A stretch of 64,000 nucleotides of DNA from Pseudomonas capsici (GTDB lineage Bacteria; Pseudomonadota; Gammaproteobacteria; Pseudomonadales; Pseudomonadaceae), in contig NZ_JAFGZD010000001.1 of the NCBI RefSeq assembly GCF_017165765.1, positions 603,649 to 667,648 on the forward strand, given 5' to 3'. The notes beneath the pieces were generated by a model. It ran no database searches, was not told the origin of the DNA, and saw nothing but the letters and a program-made list of their open reading frames with translations. The position numbers and the translations under genes were made by a program. Below, in pieces: positions 7,898 to 16,315 of this stretch. Numbering within the stretch: position 1 is the first letter of the stretch; each line of letters begins with the position of its first letter.

Positions 7898-9523
7898 ATG
7901 TCAATACGAAGTATCAATATCGCGCCCCGTGCTTTTATGGGCTTTGCCTTTATTGCCGTTCTGGTCATAGGGCTGGGCATTTTCGCTCTCAATCGCATGT
8001 CGATCATTCGCCAGGCCACCACGGACCTGGAAACCAACATGCTGCCCAGCATCAGCTATCTGGGTGAAGTAGACGAGAACCTGCTGCTGTTACGCATCAT
8101 GTCGTTCAGGTACCTGATCAATCGGGAACCCGAGCAGATTCAGGAAACCGAAAGCCGTGCCCAGGTCCTGACTCAAAAACTCAAGAAAGCCGAGTCCAGT
8201 TATGCCGCCTTGCCGGCGGGCGGTGAAGAAAGAGACGTTTATAGACAGTTCCAGACGGCGCTGGCCGAATATCTGGATATACAACAAACTGCGATGGCGT
8301 TGTCGCGCAGTAATGATCTGGAAGCATTGAAAACACTGGTCAACACGAAAATGAAAACCAGTACGGATTTAATTGCTTCGCAACTTGATCAGTTGATTAC
8401 TATCAACAAGAAGTCGGCACTGGAGGCTTCCGAGCTTTCAAGTATGCACTTTGACAATGCCAACACGGCAATCATTCTGGTGTCGGTGCTGGCGGCTGTC
8501 TTGACGGTTCTGCTGGCCTGGTTATTGACGCGCAGTATTGTCATGCCATTGTCCAGGGCGGTACGCGCCGCGCAGGAAATTTCCGATGGCAACCTGACCC
8601 GGCATATCGAAGTAGACGGCAATGACGAACCGGCGCGTCTGCTGGAAGCATTGGTGTTGATGCAGCAGAATCTGCGCAAGACCATCGAGCAGATTTCCGG
8701 TTCTGCGACCCAGCTGGCTTCTGCGGCAGAAGAGCTGAGCGCGGTGACTGAAGAGTCGTCCCGCGGGCTGCAACAGCAGAATGATGAACTTGAACAGGCG
8801 GCCACCGCCGTCAACCAGATGACCGCTGCAGTGGAAGAGGTGGCCCGCAACGCGGTATCCACCTCGCAAGCCTCGCAGCAATCCAACGAAACGGCGCGGC
8901 AGGGACGGGACAAGGTCGTGGAAACCGTCAAGGCGATCCAGATCATGACCCAGGATGTGCAGAGCACTTCCAGTCTGGTCGAAGGGCTGGCCACTCAAGG
9001 GCGCGAAATCGGCAAGGTGCTGGATGTGATTCGTGGCATTGCCGAACAGACCAACCTGCTGGCACTCAACGCTGCCATTGAGGCCGCACGGGCAGGCGAG
9101 GCGGGCAGAGGGTTTGCGGTCGTGGCAGACGAAGTGCGTGCGCTGGCGCATCGTACCGCCCAGTCGACCCGGGAAATCGAGCAAATGGTGGCTGGCATCC
9201 AGAGCGGTACAGGGCAGGCTGTGGAGTCCATGACCCTCAATACCGGTCGTACCCGAACCACGCTGGATCTGGCTCAGGCCGCAGGCGATGCGCTGGAGCG
9301 GATCACCGATGCCATCTCGCAGATCAACGAGCGCAATCTGGTGATTGCCAGTGCTTCGGAGCAGCAGGCTCAGGTTTCACGGGAGGTTGACCGCAATCTG
9401 GTCAATATCCGCGATCTGGCCAACCAGTCGGCTGCAGGCGCCAATCAGACCAGTGCTGCCAGCCATGAGCTGTCACGACTGGCAGTGGGCCTGAATACGA
9501 TGGTGGGTCGATTCGTGATCTGA
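7898..9523 (+). CDS. methyl-accepting chemotaxis protein with 4-helix-bundle sensor
   Basis: The ATG at 7898 was chosen because it gives the usual chemoreceptor start: short N-terminus, TM1 at about residues 13-31, periplasmic helical bundle (about 32-189), TM2 at about 190-212. The upstream in-frame ATG (7796) would add 34 unrelated residues. After TM2 come a HAMP domain (about 213-266) and a long cytoplasmic coiled coil with methylation helices. The invariant hairpin tip [20 protein letters not shown] binds CheA/CheW. Total length is 541 aa, and there is no C-terminal NWETF-type CheR tether. The ligand is unknown; the neighbouring PotF-like binding protein makes a polyamine or amine response a reasonable guess. 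Confidence 0.92.
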   Translation: MSIRSINIAPRAFMGFAFIAVLVIGLGIFALNRMSIIRQATTDLETNMLPSISYLGEVDENLLLLRIMSFRYLINREPEQIQETESRAQVLTQKLKKAESSYAALPAGGEERDVYRQFQTALAEYLDIQQTAMALSRSNDLEALKTLVNTKMKTSTDLIASQLDQLITINKKSALEASELSSMHFDNANTAIILVSVLAAVLTVLLAWLLTRSIVMPLSRAVRAAQEISDGNLTRHIEVDGNDEPARLLEALVLMQQNLRKTIEQISGSATQLASAAEELSAVTEESSRGLQQQNDELEQAATAVNQMTAAVEEVARNAVSTSQASQQSNETARQGRDKVVETVKAIQIMTQDVQSTSSLVEGLATQGREIGKVLDVIRGIAEQTNLLALNAAIEAARAGEAGRGFAVVADEVRALAHRTAQSTREIEQMVAGIQSGTGQAVESMTLNTGRTRTTLDLAQAAGDALERITDAISQINERNLVIASASEQQAQVSREVDRNLVNIRDLANQSAAGANQTSAASHELSRLAVGLNTMVGRFVI

Positions 9524-9529
9524 ACGTGA

Positions 9530-9565
9530 GTGGGAGGCGGCAGGCTGCCTCCCACGCCAATTTTT
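9530..9565 (+). terminator. Rho-independent terminator of the MCP gene
   Basis: GTGGGAGGC (9530-9538) pairs with GCCTCCCAC (9547-9555) around an 8-nt loop, followed by GCCAATTTTT. It begins seven bases after the MCP stop codon. Confidence 0.8.
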
Positions 9566-9920
9566 GAAACAAAATCTCATTCGCAATTTTTTTGCCATTA
9601 ATAACCGATTTCTCGCAACAACCCATCCCAATACTCCTTTTGACGAGCTTTAAAAGCTCGTCGGGGAGCTTTTTTTGACGATCTTCTCCGCGCGTTTTTT
9701 CTGTTTTTGCCTGCCGAATGCAACAAGAAGGCTTTTTGAGACTCCTACCATCCGAATTCTTCATATCGAAACATAAGGGTATTAGTCTTTAAGCGTGATC
9801 AAGGGTACGTATTCGACTGATCCAAAAAGGAATTTCCGGGGGCTGCGAACCCGCTCATGGCTGGCATATTCGCATCAGCGACACGCTGAATTTACATAAA
9901 CACGTGCCGGACTCCATACG
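9566..9920. other. intergenic region upstream of the phosphatase-like gene
   Basis: About 355 bp with no convincing gene. It is AT-richer than its surroundings and contains the overlapping hairpins at 9642-9676, described separately. A minus-strand frame here (ending about 9402) is Lys/Arg-rich and lacks family features. Confidence 0.5.
9642..9676 (+). promoter_or_regulatory. two mutually exclusive hairpins, the second terminator-like
   Basis: GACGAGCTTT and AAAGCTCGTC form a near-perfect palindrome (9642-9662, one central A). The right half of it (AAAAGCTC, 9652-9659) can instead pair with GAGCTTTT (9666-9673) followed by TTT, a terminator-like hairpin. Only one structure can form at a time. 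This is the arrangement seen in attenuators, but no leader peptide was recognised. Confidence 0.4.
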
Positions 9921-10601
9921 ATGAATATGTCAAAACTCTCTTCAATCAGCCGGGTCTATCGCCGTTACGCCTGGTTTCTTTTTCCTGCCTTGCTGATTTC
10001 CTGCGCGGCCTTCTGGTTTTCAATCGGTGGCGGGGTGCATGCCGAACCGAAAAACGGCACGCAAACCCTGGTATTCCTGCGCCATGCAGAGAAACCTTCC
10101 ATGGGCCTGGGGCAATTGAATTGCCAGGGCCTGAATCGGGCCATCGATTTGTCCGAGCTGTTGCCCAGGACCTATGGCAAGGCCGATTTCATCTTTGCCG
10201 CCAATCCAAGTCGCCATGTGGAAGAGGGTGAAGGTGATCTGTCCTACAGCTATCTGCGCCCCTTGATGACGGTGGGACCTAGCGCAATCAAGCTGGGCCT
10301 GCCGGTCAATATCGATTTTGGTGCCAACGATACCGGCGCTCTGGCCGATGAGTTGATGCATGACAAGTATCACAACGCGACCATCTACACAGCCTGGTCC
10401 CATGGTTATCTGCCTGAACTGATCAACAAGGTGGCTCAGGAAGCTTCGGGCCAGAAAATGAAGCTGGTGGACGACTGGACAGGCGATGACTTCGACTCGG
10501 TGCTGGTGATTACCCTGAAATGGGTCAACGGCAAGGCCACGCTGGATTACGAAAACCACAAGCAGGGCCTCGATAACGGCACGATCTCCTGTCCGACCTG
10601 A
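9921..10601 (+). CDS. histidine-phosphatase-like exported or membrane-anchored protein
   Basis: The 226-residue protein has a basic N-terminus and one hydrophobic segment (about residues 17-36), either an uncleaved signal anchor or a signal cleaved near VHAEP. The mature region starts with TLVFLRHAEKPSMG. The RHAEKP motif corresponds to the catalytic RHG/RHGE of the histidine phosphatase superfamily, with alanine in place of glycine. A second family His is in IYTAWSHGYLPEL (about residue 160), the position of the C-terminal catalytic histidine. Several bacterial RHAEKP proteins are listed as histidine phosphatase family without known substrate. The gene stands alone; the DUF1989 gene begins 100 bp downstream. 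Confidence 0.7.
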   Translation: MNMSKLSSISRVYRRYAWFLFPALLISCAAFWFSIGGGVHAEPKNGTQTLVFLRHAEKPSMGLGQLNCQGLNRAIDLSELLPRTYGKADFIFAANPSRHVEEGEGDLSYSYLRPLMTVGPSAIKLGLPVNIDFGANDTGALADELMHDKYHNATIYTAWSHGYLPELINKVAQEASGQKMKLVDDWTGDDFDSVLVITLKWVNGKATLDYENHKQGLDNGTISCPT

Positions 10602-10701
10602 TCGAAACCGTCCATTCATGTCTGCCCACGTCATGCTGGCTTGACGATCTGGCCGGGAAGTCTGTTATCTGTGGCCATTGCCCATGGTCGAGGAACAGCG
10701 C

Positions 10702-11553
10702 ATGTACAAGGATTATCCAGCCGCTTATCAGGTCAGCAAAGGCGCTGCGCTGCAGGTAGACAAGGCATTTTACGAGCGCATACGCACCAGTACCGGGCAG
10801 CGCACGCTGATCGAGACATTCGAAGTGCCGATTCGTACCGGCCGGGCCTGGAAGGTCAGGGCGGGGCAGGTGTTTCGTGTCACCACTCCGTTCGGCCCGC
10901 AGGTCGGCGACTTCAATGTCTGGAATGCCGACGACCCTCGCGAGCGTCTGTGGGCTGCACGAACCCGCCAATTGCAGGGCGCTCATGTAAGCACTCATGA
11001 CCGGCTCTGGTCGAACCTGCCATTTCTGCGCCCGATGGTGACCATCACCGATGACAGCCTGGCGGGTTATGGCATCGACGAGCACGGTGGTCGTCTGCAT
11101 GACCTGCTTGGCACCCGTTGCGACCCTTACGTCAACAAGATGCTGACCGGCGAAGACTTTCATCATCACTGCCACTCCAACCTGACCCGCGCAGTGCTGC
11201 CCCATGGTCTGACCGAATTCGATGTTCATGATGTGCTGAACATCTTCCAGTGCACCGGGCTCAATCATGACGACATGTATTTCATGAAGGCCTGCCCGGC
11301 CCGCCAGGGCGATTACCTGGAGTTCTTCGCGGAAATCGATCTGCTGTGCGCCTTGTCCACTTGCCCCGGTGGTGATCTGTCATTGCCCATGTGGGGGCCG
11401 GACGCTCAGGATCCGCTGTCTGTCTGCCGTCCCTTGGGCGTGGAAATCTACAGCCTCGAAGACTCGCTGCTGGAAGGCTGGACGCCACCTCGGCGGGCCA
11501 GTTACGACGGTTTGCACGGGCTGAAGATTTCACCGGCAGAATGGGAAAAGTAG
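10702..11553 (+). CDS. urea carboxylase-associated family protein (DUF1989)
   Basis: The ATG at 10702 was chosen because GAGGAA (10690-10695) precedes it by 6 bases; the in-frame ATG at 10678 lacks a site. The 283-residue protein shows the DUF1989 core: VRAGQVFRVTTPFGPQVGDF, WNADDPRERLWAARTRQLQG, LLGTRCDPYVN, HCHSNLTRAV and VHDVLNIFQCTGLNHD. Conserved Cys and His residues in these blocks suggest a metal or small-molecule site. The family is named for linkage to urea carboxylase/allophanate hydrolase and guanidine use, but neither gene is nearby here. Cytosolic, apparently monocistronic; substrate unknown. Confidence 0.8.
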   Translation: MYKDYPAAYQVSKGAALQVDKAFYERIRTSTGQRTLIETFEVPIRTGRAWKVRAGQVFRVTTPFGPQVGDFNVWNADDPRERLWAARTRQLQGAHVSTHDRLWSNLPFLRPMVTITDDSLAGYGIDEHGGRLHDLLGTRCDPYVNKMLTGEDFHHHCHSNLTRAVLPHGLTEFDVHDVLNIFQCTGLNHDDMYFMKACPARQGDYLEFFAEIDLLCALSTCPGGDLSLPMWGPDAQDPLSVCRPLGVEIYSLEDSLLEGWTPPRRASYDGLHGLKISPAEWEK

Positions 11554-11745
11554 CAACCGGCCAGCAAGTTCATCGTTTGCCCATGGCTTTACTGGCGGAG
11601 CCCGGATAATGTGTGAGCCCCTGTGTATACATCAGCGCAGTACAGGGGGCGCAGGGCGCGAATGTCCCGCGCATGAGCCGATCACGGAGGACTGGCCGGG
11701 CCCGAAAAGGGTATTACCGCTGGCTATCCGGATTAGAACCTACTC

Positions 11746-12645
11746 ATGTGCCCTGTTTTTCGTACCCTGGCGGTGCTGGTTGTCGCGCTCGGCCTTGCTG
11801 GCTGCATCGCCAATCCTGTTCCCCTGACGCCACAGACCGTCGAGCGTCTGCATCGGCAGCCACCGGTTCGGTTTCTGCTGACATTCGACGATGGGCCCAG
11901 TGCATCGGGTTTCTACAATCCGACGCTCACGGTGCTGGACAGCCTGGCCACTAACCCCGTGCAGCCGGATATCAAGGCTGTATTCTTCGTCCAGACCGGT
12001 GCAAGTGGCGCAGGCGGTAGTGAGCAGGGCCGAGCGATCATGCAGCGCCAGCATGCAGAAGGGCATGTGCTGGGCTTTCATACCAGCACCCCGCATCACA
12101 CCAATCACCGCTCGCTGAATCCCGAAGAGCTTGAGCAGTCCCTGACGCAAGGCAGTGCGATCATTGCCGGTATTACTGGCACCCCGACGGTTCTGCTGCG
12201 TCCGCCGTTCTGGAACTACGACAAGCGCACCTTCGCCGCCTATCAGCAGCATGGCCTGCATGTGCTGCTGACCGACCTGAGTGCCAATGACGGCAAGATA
12301 TGGGGTTACAACTTCAGTCTGCGCCGCCGTTCCAATATGCTCCGGCAGCTATCTGAAGTGCGCGAGCGTATCGCCGCAGGCGAGCTGCCCTCCGTCGATG
12401 GGGTCACACCGGTGGTGGTCACGTTTCATGATCTGAATCGTTATACCGCCCGGCACGCTCGGGAATACCTGCAGATCCTGATCGACAGCGCCCATGAAAC
12501 CGGTGTGACCCTGGATCAAAAACCTTTCTACGACGACAGCGCCCAACTCAAGCGTGCGGCGCTGGCTCGTACGGTCAAGAGCAGTGATGAGCCTGTGCGC
12601 CTGCCGGGGATATGGAACTGGCTCTGGGACCAGAACTCACACTAG
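11746..12645 (+). CDS. lipoprotein polysaccharide deacetylase (NodB homology)
   Basis: The 299-residue precursor has a lipoprotein signal with lipobox GLAGC (cysteine at residue 20). The NodB domain follows: motif 1 FLLTFDDGPSASG (Asp pair for catalysis and metal), motif 2 GFHTSTPHHTNH (metal histidines), motif 3 LRPPFWNYDK, and a late VVTFHDLNRYT motif with the general-acid histidine region. Such enzymes remove N- or O-acetyl groups from cell-envelope or extracellular polysaccharides. Ile after the lipid-Cys suggests an outer-membrane location. The gene converges on the amidohydrolase gene with only 14 bp between stop codons. About 190 bp upstream hold no other gene. Confidence 0.85.
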   Translation: MCPVFRTLAVLVVALGLAGCIANPVPLTPQTVERLHRQPPVRFLLTFDDGPSASGFYNPTLTVLDSLATNPVQPDIKAVFFVQTGASGAGGSEQGRAIMQRQHAEGHVLGFHTSTPHHTNHRSLNPEELEQSLTQGSAIIAGITGTPTVLLRPPFWNYDKRTFAAYQQHGLHVLLTDLSANDGKIWGYNFSLRRRSNMLRQLSEVRERIAAGELPSVDGVTPVVVTFHDLNRYTARHAREYLQILIDSAHETGVTLDQKPFYDDSAQLKRAALARTVKSSDEPVRLPGIWNWLWDQNSH

Positions 12646-12659
12646 GTTTTGTCGACCTG

Positions 12660-13922
12660 TCACTGTTCCAGGGTATTTTTCCGGATATGACCATTCTGGA
12701 AAATCATCGCCAGGTGCTCGCCCTGACCTACAAGGCAGTCAATGTCAGTGAGTGGGTCTCCGTCCACCACCAGCAGGTCGGCCTGTGCGCCCGCTGCGAT
12801 GCAGCCCAGTTCACCCTCACGCTGAAGGATCTGCGCCGCCACACTGGTGGCGCTGCGCAGGGCTGCAAGATTGCCCAGCAATTCGGCGCGGATCTTCAGT
12901 TCGTGGCTCTGATATTCATGCATTTCACCGAGCAGGTCCGAGCCGTAGCCCATGGGCACGCCAGCTTCGGCGAACAGCAGCAGGGCATTGCGTCCGGCCT
13001 GACGCACGTCTTCGATCTTGGCCACCGAGTCGGCTGGCAGTCCGAAGCGCTCCCCGTACTGGGCGAGCATTTCATAGGTGACTTGGGTCGGTACTGCAAA
13101 AGCCCCTTTTTCAGCCATCAGGCGAGCGGTGTCGGCATCCACCAGATTGCCGTGTTCGATGGTGCGTACGCCGCATTCGATGGCGCGGCGAATGGCCCGC
13201 GCCGTGTAAGCGTGAGCCATCACGTAGGTGTTGGCGGCTGCGGCCTCGTCGACGATGGCGCGGATTTCGGCTTCGCTGTATTGGGTATTGGCAATCGGGT
13301 CGGTGGGTGAAGACACGCCACCTGAAGCCATGATCTTTATCTGGTTCGCGCCTTGTTGCAGTTCTTCACGAACTGCCAGGCGCACATTGTCGACACCATC
13401 CACTACCCGAGCGATGGCTCCGGCGCGGAAGCAGCAGGAACAGGGTTCACTCGACAGCAGCTCGCCACGGGCACGCATGTCGCCGTGGCCACCTGTCTGC
13501 GACAAGGCCTTGCCCGACGCGAAGATCTTCGGTCCTGGAATCAGCCCCAGCTGGATGGAGCGAGCCAGTGCCCAGTCGGCACCGCCGGCATCGCGCACGG
13601 TGGTGAAACCGCGCTGCAACATGGCGGCCAGAATCGGCAGCGCACGGTACATGATGATGGCGTTAGGTTGCAGCGCGTTGAAACCCAGGTTGGCACTGGA
13701 GGCCAGAACGTGAACATGGCAGTCGATCAGGCCGGGCATCAGGGTCTTGCCACCCAGATCGATAACTCTGGCCCCGGCTTCGGCGGGCTCGCCGGCAGGG
13801 CGTACGGCGACAATGCGCTCGCCCTCGATCACGACTTCCTGGCCGTCGAGCAATTGGCCCAGTTGCAGATCGAGCAAGCGCCCGTTGCGCAGGATCAGTC
13901 GTGAGGATTCAGGGGTATTCAT
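12660..13922 (-). CDS. metal-dependent amidohydrolase (imidazolonepropionase / Xaa-Pro dipeptidase-like)
   Basis: The 420-residue protein has the amidohydrolase layout: a small N-terminal beta domain, then a TIM barrel opening with the metal motif GLIDCHVHV (H69, H71). A metal-bridging lysine lies in QIKIMASGGVSS, further metal histidines in VMAHAYTARA and TIEHGNLV, and the catalytic Asp in MGYGSDLLGEM. The C-terminal beta strands include GAQADLLVVDGDPL. Members hydrolyse cyclic amides, N-acyl or dipeptide bonds; the substrate is not predictable. Its start overlaps the stop of the upstream MHS transporter by 4 bases, so transport and hydrolysis of the same compound are likely coupled. Confidence 0.85.
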   Translation of the reverse strand: MNTPESSRLILRNGRLLDLQLGQLLDGQEVVIEGERIVAVRPAGEPAEAGARVIDLGGKTLMPGLIDCHVHVLASSANLGFNALQPNAIIMYRALPILAAMLQRGFTTVRDAGGADWALARSIQLGLIPGPKIFASGKALSQTGGHGDMRARGELLSSEPCSCCFRAGAIARVVDGVDNVRLAVREELQQGANQIKIMASGGVSSPTDPIANTQYSEAEIRAIVDEAAAANTYVMAHAYTARAIRRAIECGVRTIEHGNLVDADTARLMAEKGAFAVPTQVTYEMLAQYGERFGLPADSVAKIEDVRQAGRNALLLFAEAGVPMGYGSDLLGEMHEYQSHELKIRAELLGNLAALRSATSVAAQILQREGELGCIAAGAQADLLVVDGDPLTDIDCLVGQGEHLAMIFQNGHIRKNTLEQ

Positions 13923-15229
13923 TGATAGGCTCCAGTCAGAGGACGGCGGGACACGGGCTCTCTGTCGCGATAAAGCATCGCGCCTGCACCGCTGATGATT
14001 GCTGCGAACATGATGTAGAAGGCCGGGGCCACGTTGCTGCCTGTCGAGGCGATCAGCCAGGTGATAGTGAAGGTGGCGAAGCCGCCGAAGATCGTTACCG
14101 CGAAGTTGTAAGCTACCGACAGCCCGGTCGAGAGCACGTGGGTGGGCAGCAGTTCGCCGAATGCGGCGAGGATCGAGCCGATGTAGCCCGAAATCAGCAG
14201 GCCCAGCACCAGCTCAAAGACCAGCAGCGAAAACAGCCCCGGCATCTGGTTGATGAAAACAAACATCGGGTAGGCGCTGAAGAAAATCGCCAGCGCCGAA
14301 CCCAGCAGCCAGGGCCGACGACCATAGCGGTCAGCAAGGGCACCGACGATAGGCGTCGCCACGATCAACACTGCGCCGCCCATCATGCCGGCGCTGAATC
14401 CCATCCATGAAGGCAGACCGAGCACTCGCTGGGCGTAGGAAGGAATGTAAAACAGGACGGCGTAGGTACAGACTGTCCAGAGCACGACCAGCGAGAAACT
14501 GATCAGGGTCTGGCGTGGATAGGTGCGCAAGACTTCACGCAAGGGCGAGTCGACGGGCTTGCTGGCCTTGTAGACCGGTGTTTCATCGACGCGGCTACGG
14601 ATGTAGAAGCCCACCGGACCGATCAGGGTGCCAATCAGAAAGGGCACGCGCCAGCCCCAGCTTTCCAGTTGTTCCTGAGTCAGGTAGCTGGACAGGACAG
14701 CGCCCAGCGTGGAGCCGAGCAATACGGCAACGCCAATGCTGGCTTGAATCCAGCTGGAGTAGAAAGCTTTCTTGCCTTCGGGAGCGTGTTCGGTCAGGAA
14801 GGCCGTGGCGCTGCCCATCTCGCCACCCGCCGAAAAGCCTTGCAGCAGCCGCGCCAGTACGATCAGCACCGGAGCCATCAGGCCTATCTGCGCATAGCTG
14901 GGGGTGATGGCGATGATCAGCGTGCCAAGGGCCATAAGCAGGATGGTCAGCGAGAGTGCCGCCTTGCGCCCGTGCTTGTCCCCATAGATACCCAGTACGA
15001 TGCCGCCCACCGGGCGCATGAAAAAACCGACGCCGAAAGTGGCCAGGGCCAGAAGGTAGGAACTCAGTTCATTGCCGGTCGGGAAGAACACTTTGGCAAT
15101 GATGACGGAAAAGAAGCTGTAGACCGTGAAGTCGAACCATTCAAGGCCATTGCCTATGACCGTGGCGGTCACGGCACGACGTGCCTGCTGGTTGTGAGTG
15201 CGTGGCGGAGAGGTTTGTTCTGTGCTCAC
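13919..15229 (-). CDS. MHS-family major facilitator transporter
   Basis: The start is GTG 15229, preceded on the minus strand by AGGAG eight bases upstream; the longer ATG frame (15274) would add 15 residues of mixed character. The 436-residue protein has 12 predicted membrane segments and family signatures of metabolite:H+ symporters: ATVIGNGLEWFDFTVYSF at TM1, the GDKHGRKAAL loop between TM2 and TM3, RLLQGFSAGGEMG at TM4/5, and a second ADRYGRRPWL loop. Relatives carry organic acids, betaines, proline or shikimate. It is translationally coupled (4-bp overlap) to the amidohydrolase gene, and two LysR genes lie upstream on the same strand. A hairpin covers its ribosome-binding site. Confidence 0.9.
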   Translation of the reverse strand: MSTEQTSPPRTHNQQARRAVTATVIGNGLEWFDFTVYSFFSVIIAKVFFPTGNELSSYLLALATFGVGFFMRPVGGIVLGIYGDKHGRKAALSLTILLMALGTLIIAITPSYAQIGLMAPVLIVLARLLQGFSAGGEMGSATAFLTEHAPEGKKAFYSSWIQASIGVAVLLGSTLGAVLSSYLTQEQLESWGWRVPFLIGTLIGPVGFYIRSRVDETPVYKASKPVDSPLREVLRTYPRQTLISFSLVVLWTVCTYAVLFYIPSYAQRVLGLPSWMGFSAGMMGGAVLIVATPIVGALADRYGRRPWLLGSALAIFFSAYPMFVFINQMPGLFSLLVFELVLGLLISGYIGSILAAFGELLPTHVLSTGLSVAYNFAVTIFGGFATFTITWLIASTGSNVAPAFYIMFAAIISGAGAMLYRDREPVSRRPLTGAYQ

Positions 15230-15238
15230 TTTTTTGAC

Positions 15239-15261
15239 TCCTGCATGCAAGACATGCAGGA
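15239..15261 (-). promoter_or_regulatory. hairpin sequestering the MFS ribosome-binding site
   Basis: On the minus strand TCCTGCATG and CATGCAGGA form a perfect 9-bp stem with a 5-nt loop. The 3' arm supplies AGGA of the AGGAG Shine-Dalgarno site of the transporter gene (GTG at 15229). Folding would hide the ribosome-binding site. Confidence 0.5.
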
Positions 15262-15382
15262 AACAACCCTGCATTTATAGGGGGGCAGAGTTGAAAAGTT
15301 GAAACATTATTCGGATCTGATGCCCGGTTGCGTTCGAGATTAGGCTGCGGCCCGAATTTGAGAAAGCGATCATTACGCAGGT

Positions 15383-15405
15383 TTGCATGCGTGTGGCGCA
15401 TGCAA
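15383..15405. repeat. perfect 9-bp inverted repeat upstream of the MFS gene
   Basis: TTGCATGCG (15383-15391) and CGCATGCAA (15397-15405) are separated by 5 bases. The element ends one base before the LysR gene's 3' end and lies about 155 bp upstream of the transporter start. It lacks a T-run. It could be an operator for one of the adjacent LysR proteins or a transcript-end hairpin. It shares the GCATG core with the hairpin at 15239-15261. Confidence 0.45.
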
Positions 15406-15406
15406 G

Positions 15407-16303
15407 TCAGACGGCAATCTCATTGCTCAGCCACTTCTCGAAGGCACGGGCAGCGCGTCTTGGCAGCTTGCCGCTGGGTGTGAGCAGGTAATACCCGCCA
15501 ATGGCACCGATATCCGCGTTGCAGGCAGGGACCAGAGCGCCGGATTGCACATGGCGATCAATCATCGGACGCCAGCCCAGCACAATGCCGTGTCCGGCGA
15601 TGGCCAGATCCACCAGCACCGGATAGAGGTTCACGGTCATGCGCTGGTGGATCAGCGAAGCATCCACACCCTGACGACCGAACCAGTCATTCCAGGACAG
15701 CCATTGGCGCTGGCCGTCTTCGAGCATCAGCAGGCAATGGTCAAGCAGTTGCGCCGGCTCAAGTGTCTGGCCGCCCAGATAGTCCGGTGAGCAATAGGCA
15801 TTCACCGACTCGGCAAACAGCAAGCGGCCATCCAGCCCGGGAGGCGACTTTTCACGCAGGAAATACAGTGCCAGGTCGAACTCGGCACGAATCAGAGAAT
15901 CCAGCCCGTCGACCACCCGCAAGCGTATGTCCACTGCCGGGAATTCATCCTTGTAGCGACCCAGCAACGGTCCCAGCCAAAGCGCAGCTACGCCGCTGGA
16001 GCAGGCCAGCGTCAATTGCTGCTCGCCGCTGTGGGTGATGACCTGAGCCGTGGCTTCGGCGCACTGAGTCAGGATGCGGTGAATTTCTTCGGCATAGATC
16101 TGACCCGCTATGGTCAGGTGAATGCGCTTGTGCTCGCGACGAAACAGCGCCCGGCCCAGGAATTCCTCCAGTTGGGCGACCTGTCGACTGATTGCACTCT
16201 GGGTCAGGTGCAGCTCGGCGGCTGCCCGGGTGAAACTGCCATGACGAACCGTGGCTTCAAAGGCGATCAGGTTCTGTAGTGGCGGAAGAGGTTCTATACG
16301 CAC
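15407..16303 (-). CDS. LysR-family transcriptional regulator (GcvA-like)
   Basis: The 298-residue protein begins at GTG. The N-terminal winged helix-turn-helix carries GSFTRAAAELHLTQSAISRQ (about residues 22-41), the LysR DNA-contact segment. The linker helix and two-lobed effector domain end with GHGIVLGWRPMID, a typical hinge. It is 12 bp downstream of a second LysR gene on the same strand and 178 bp upstream of the MHS transporter, which it probably regulates. The effector is unknown. The two regulators are clearly different in sequence outside the HTH, so they are not a recent duplication. Confidence 0.88.
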   Translation of the reverse strand: MRIEPLPPLQNLIAFEATVRHGSFTRAAAELHLTQSAISRQVAQLEEFLGRALFRREHKRIHLTIAGQIYAEEIHRILTQCAEATAQVITHSGEQQLTLACSSGVAALWLGPLLGRYKDEFPAVDIRLRVVDGLDSLIRAEFDLALYFLREKSPPGLDGRLLFAESVNAYCSPDYLGGQTLEPAQLLDHCLLMLEDGQRQWLSWNDWFGRQGVDASLIHQRMTVNLYPVLVDLAIAGHGIVLGWRPMIDRHVQSGALVPACNADIGAIGGYYLLTPSGKLPRRAARAFEKWLSNEIAV

Positions 16304-16315
16304 AAGGGCTCCGTA

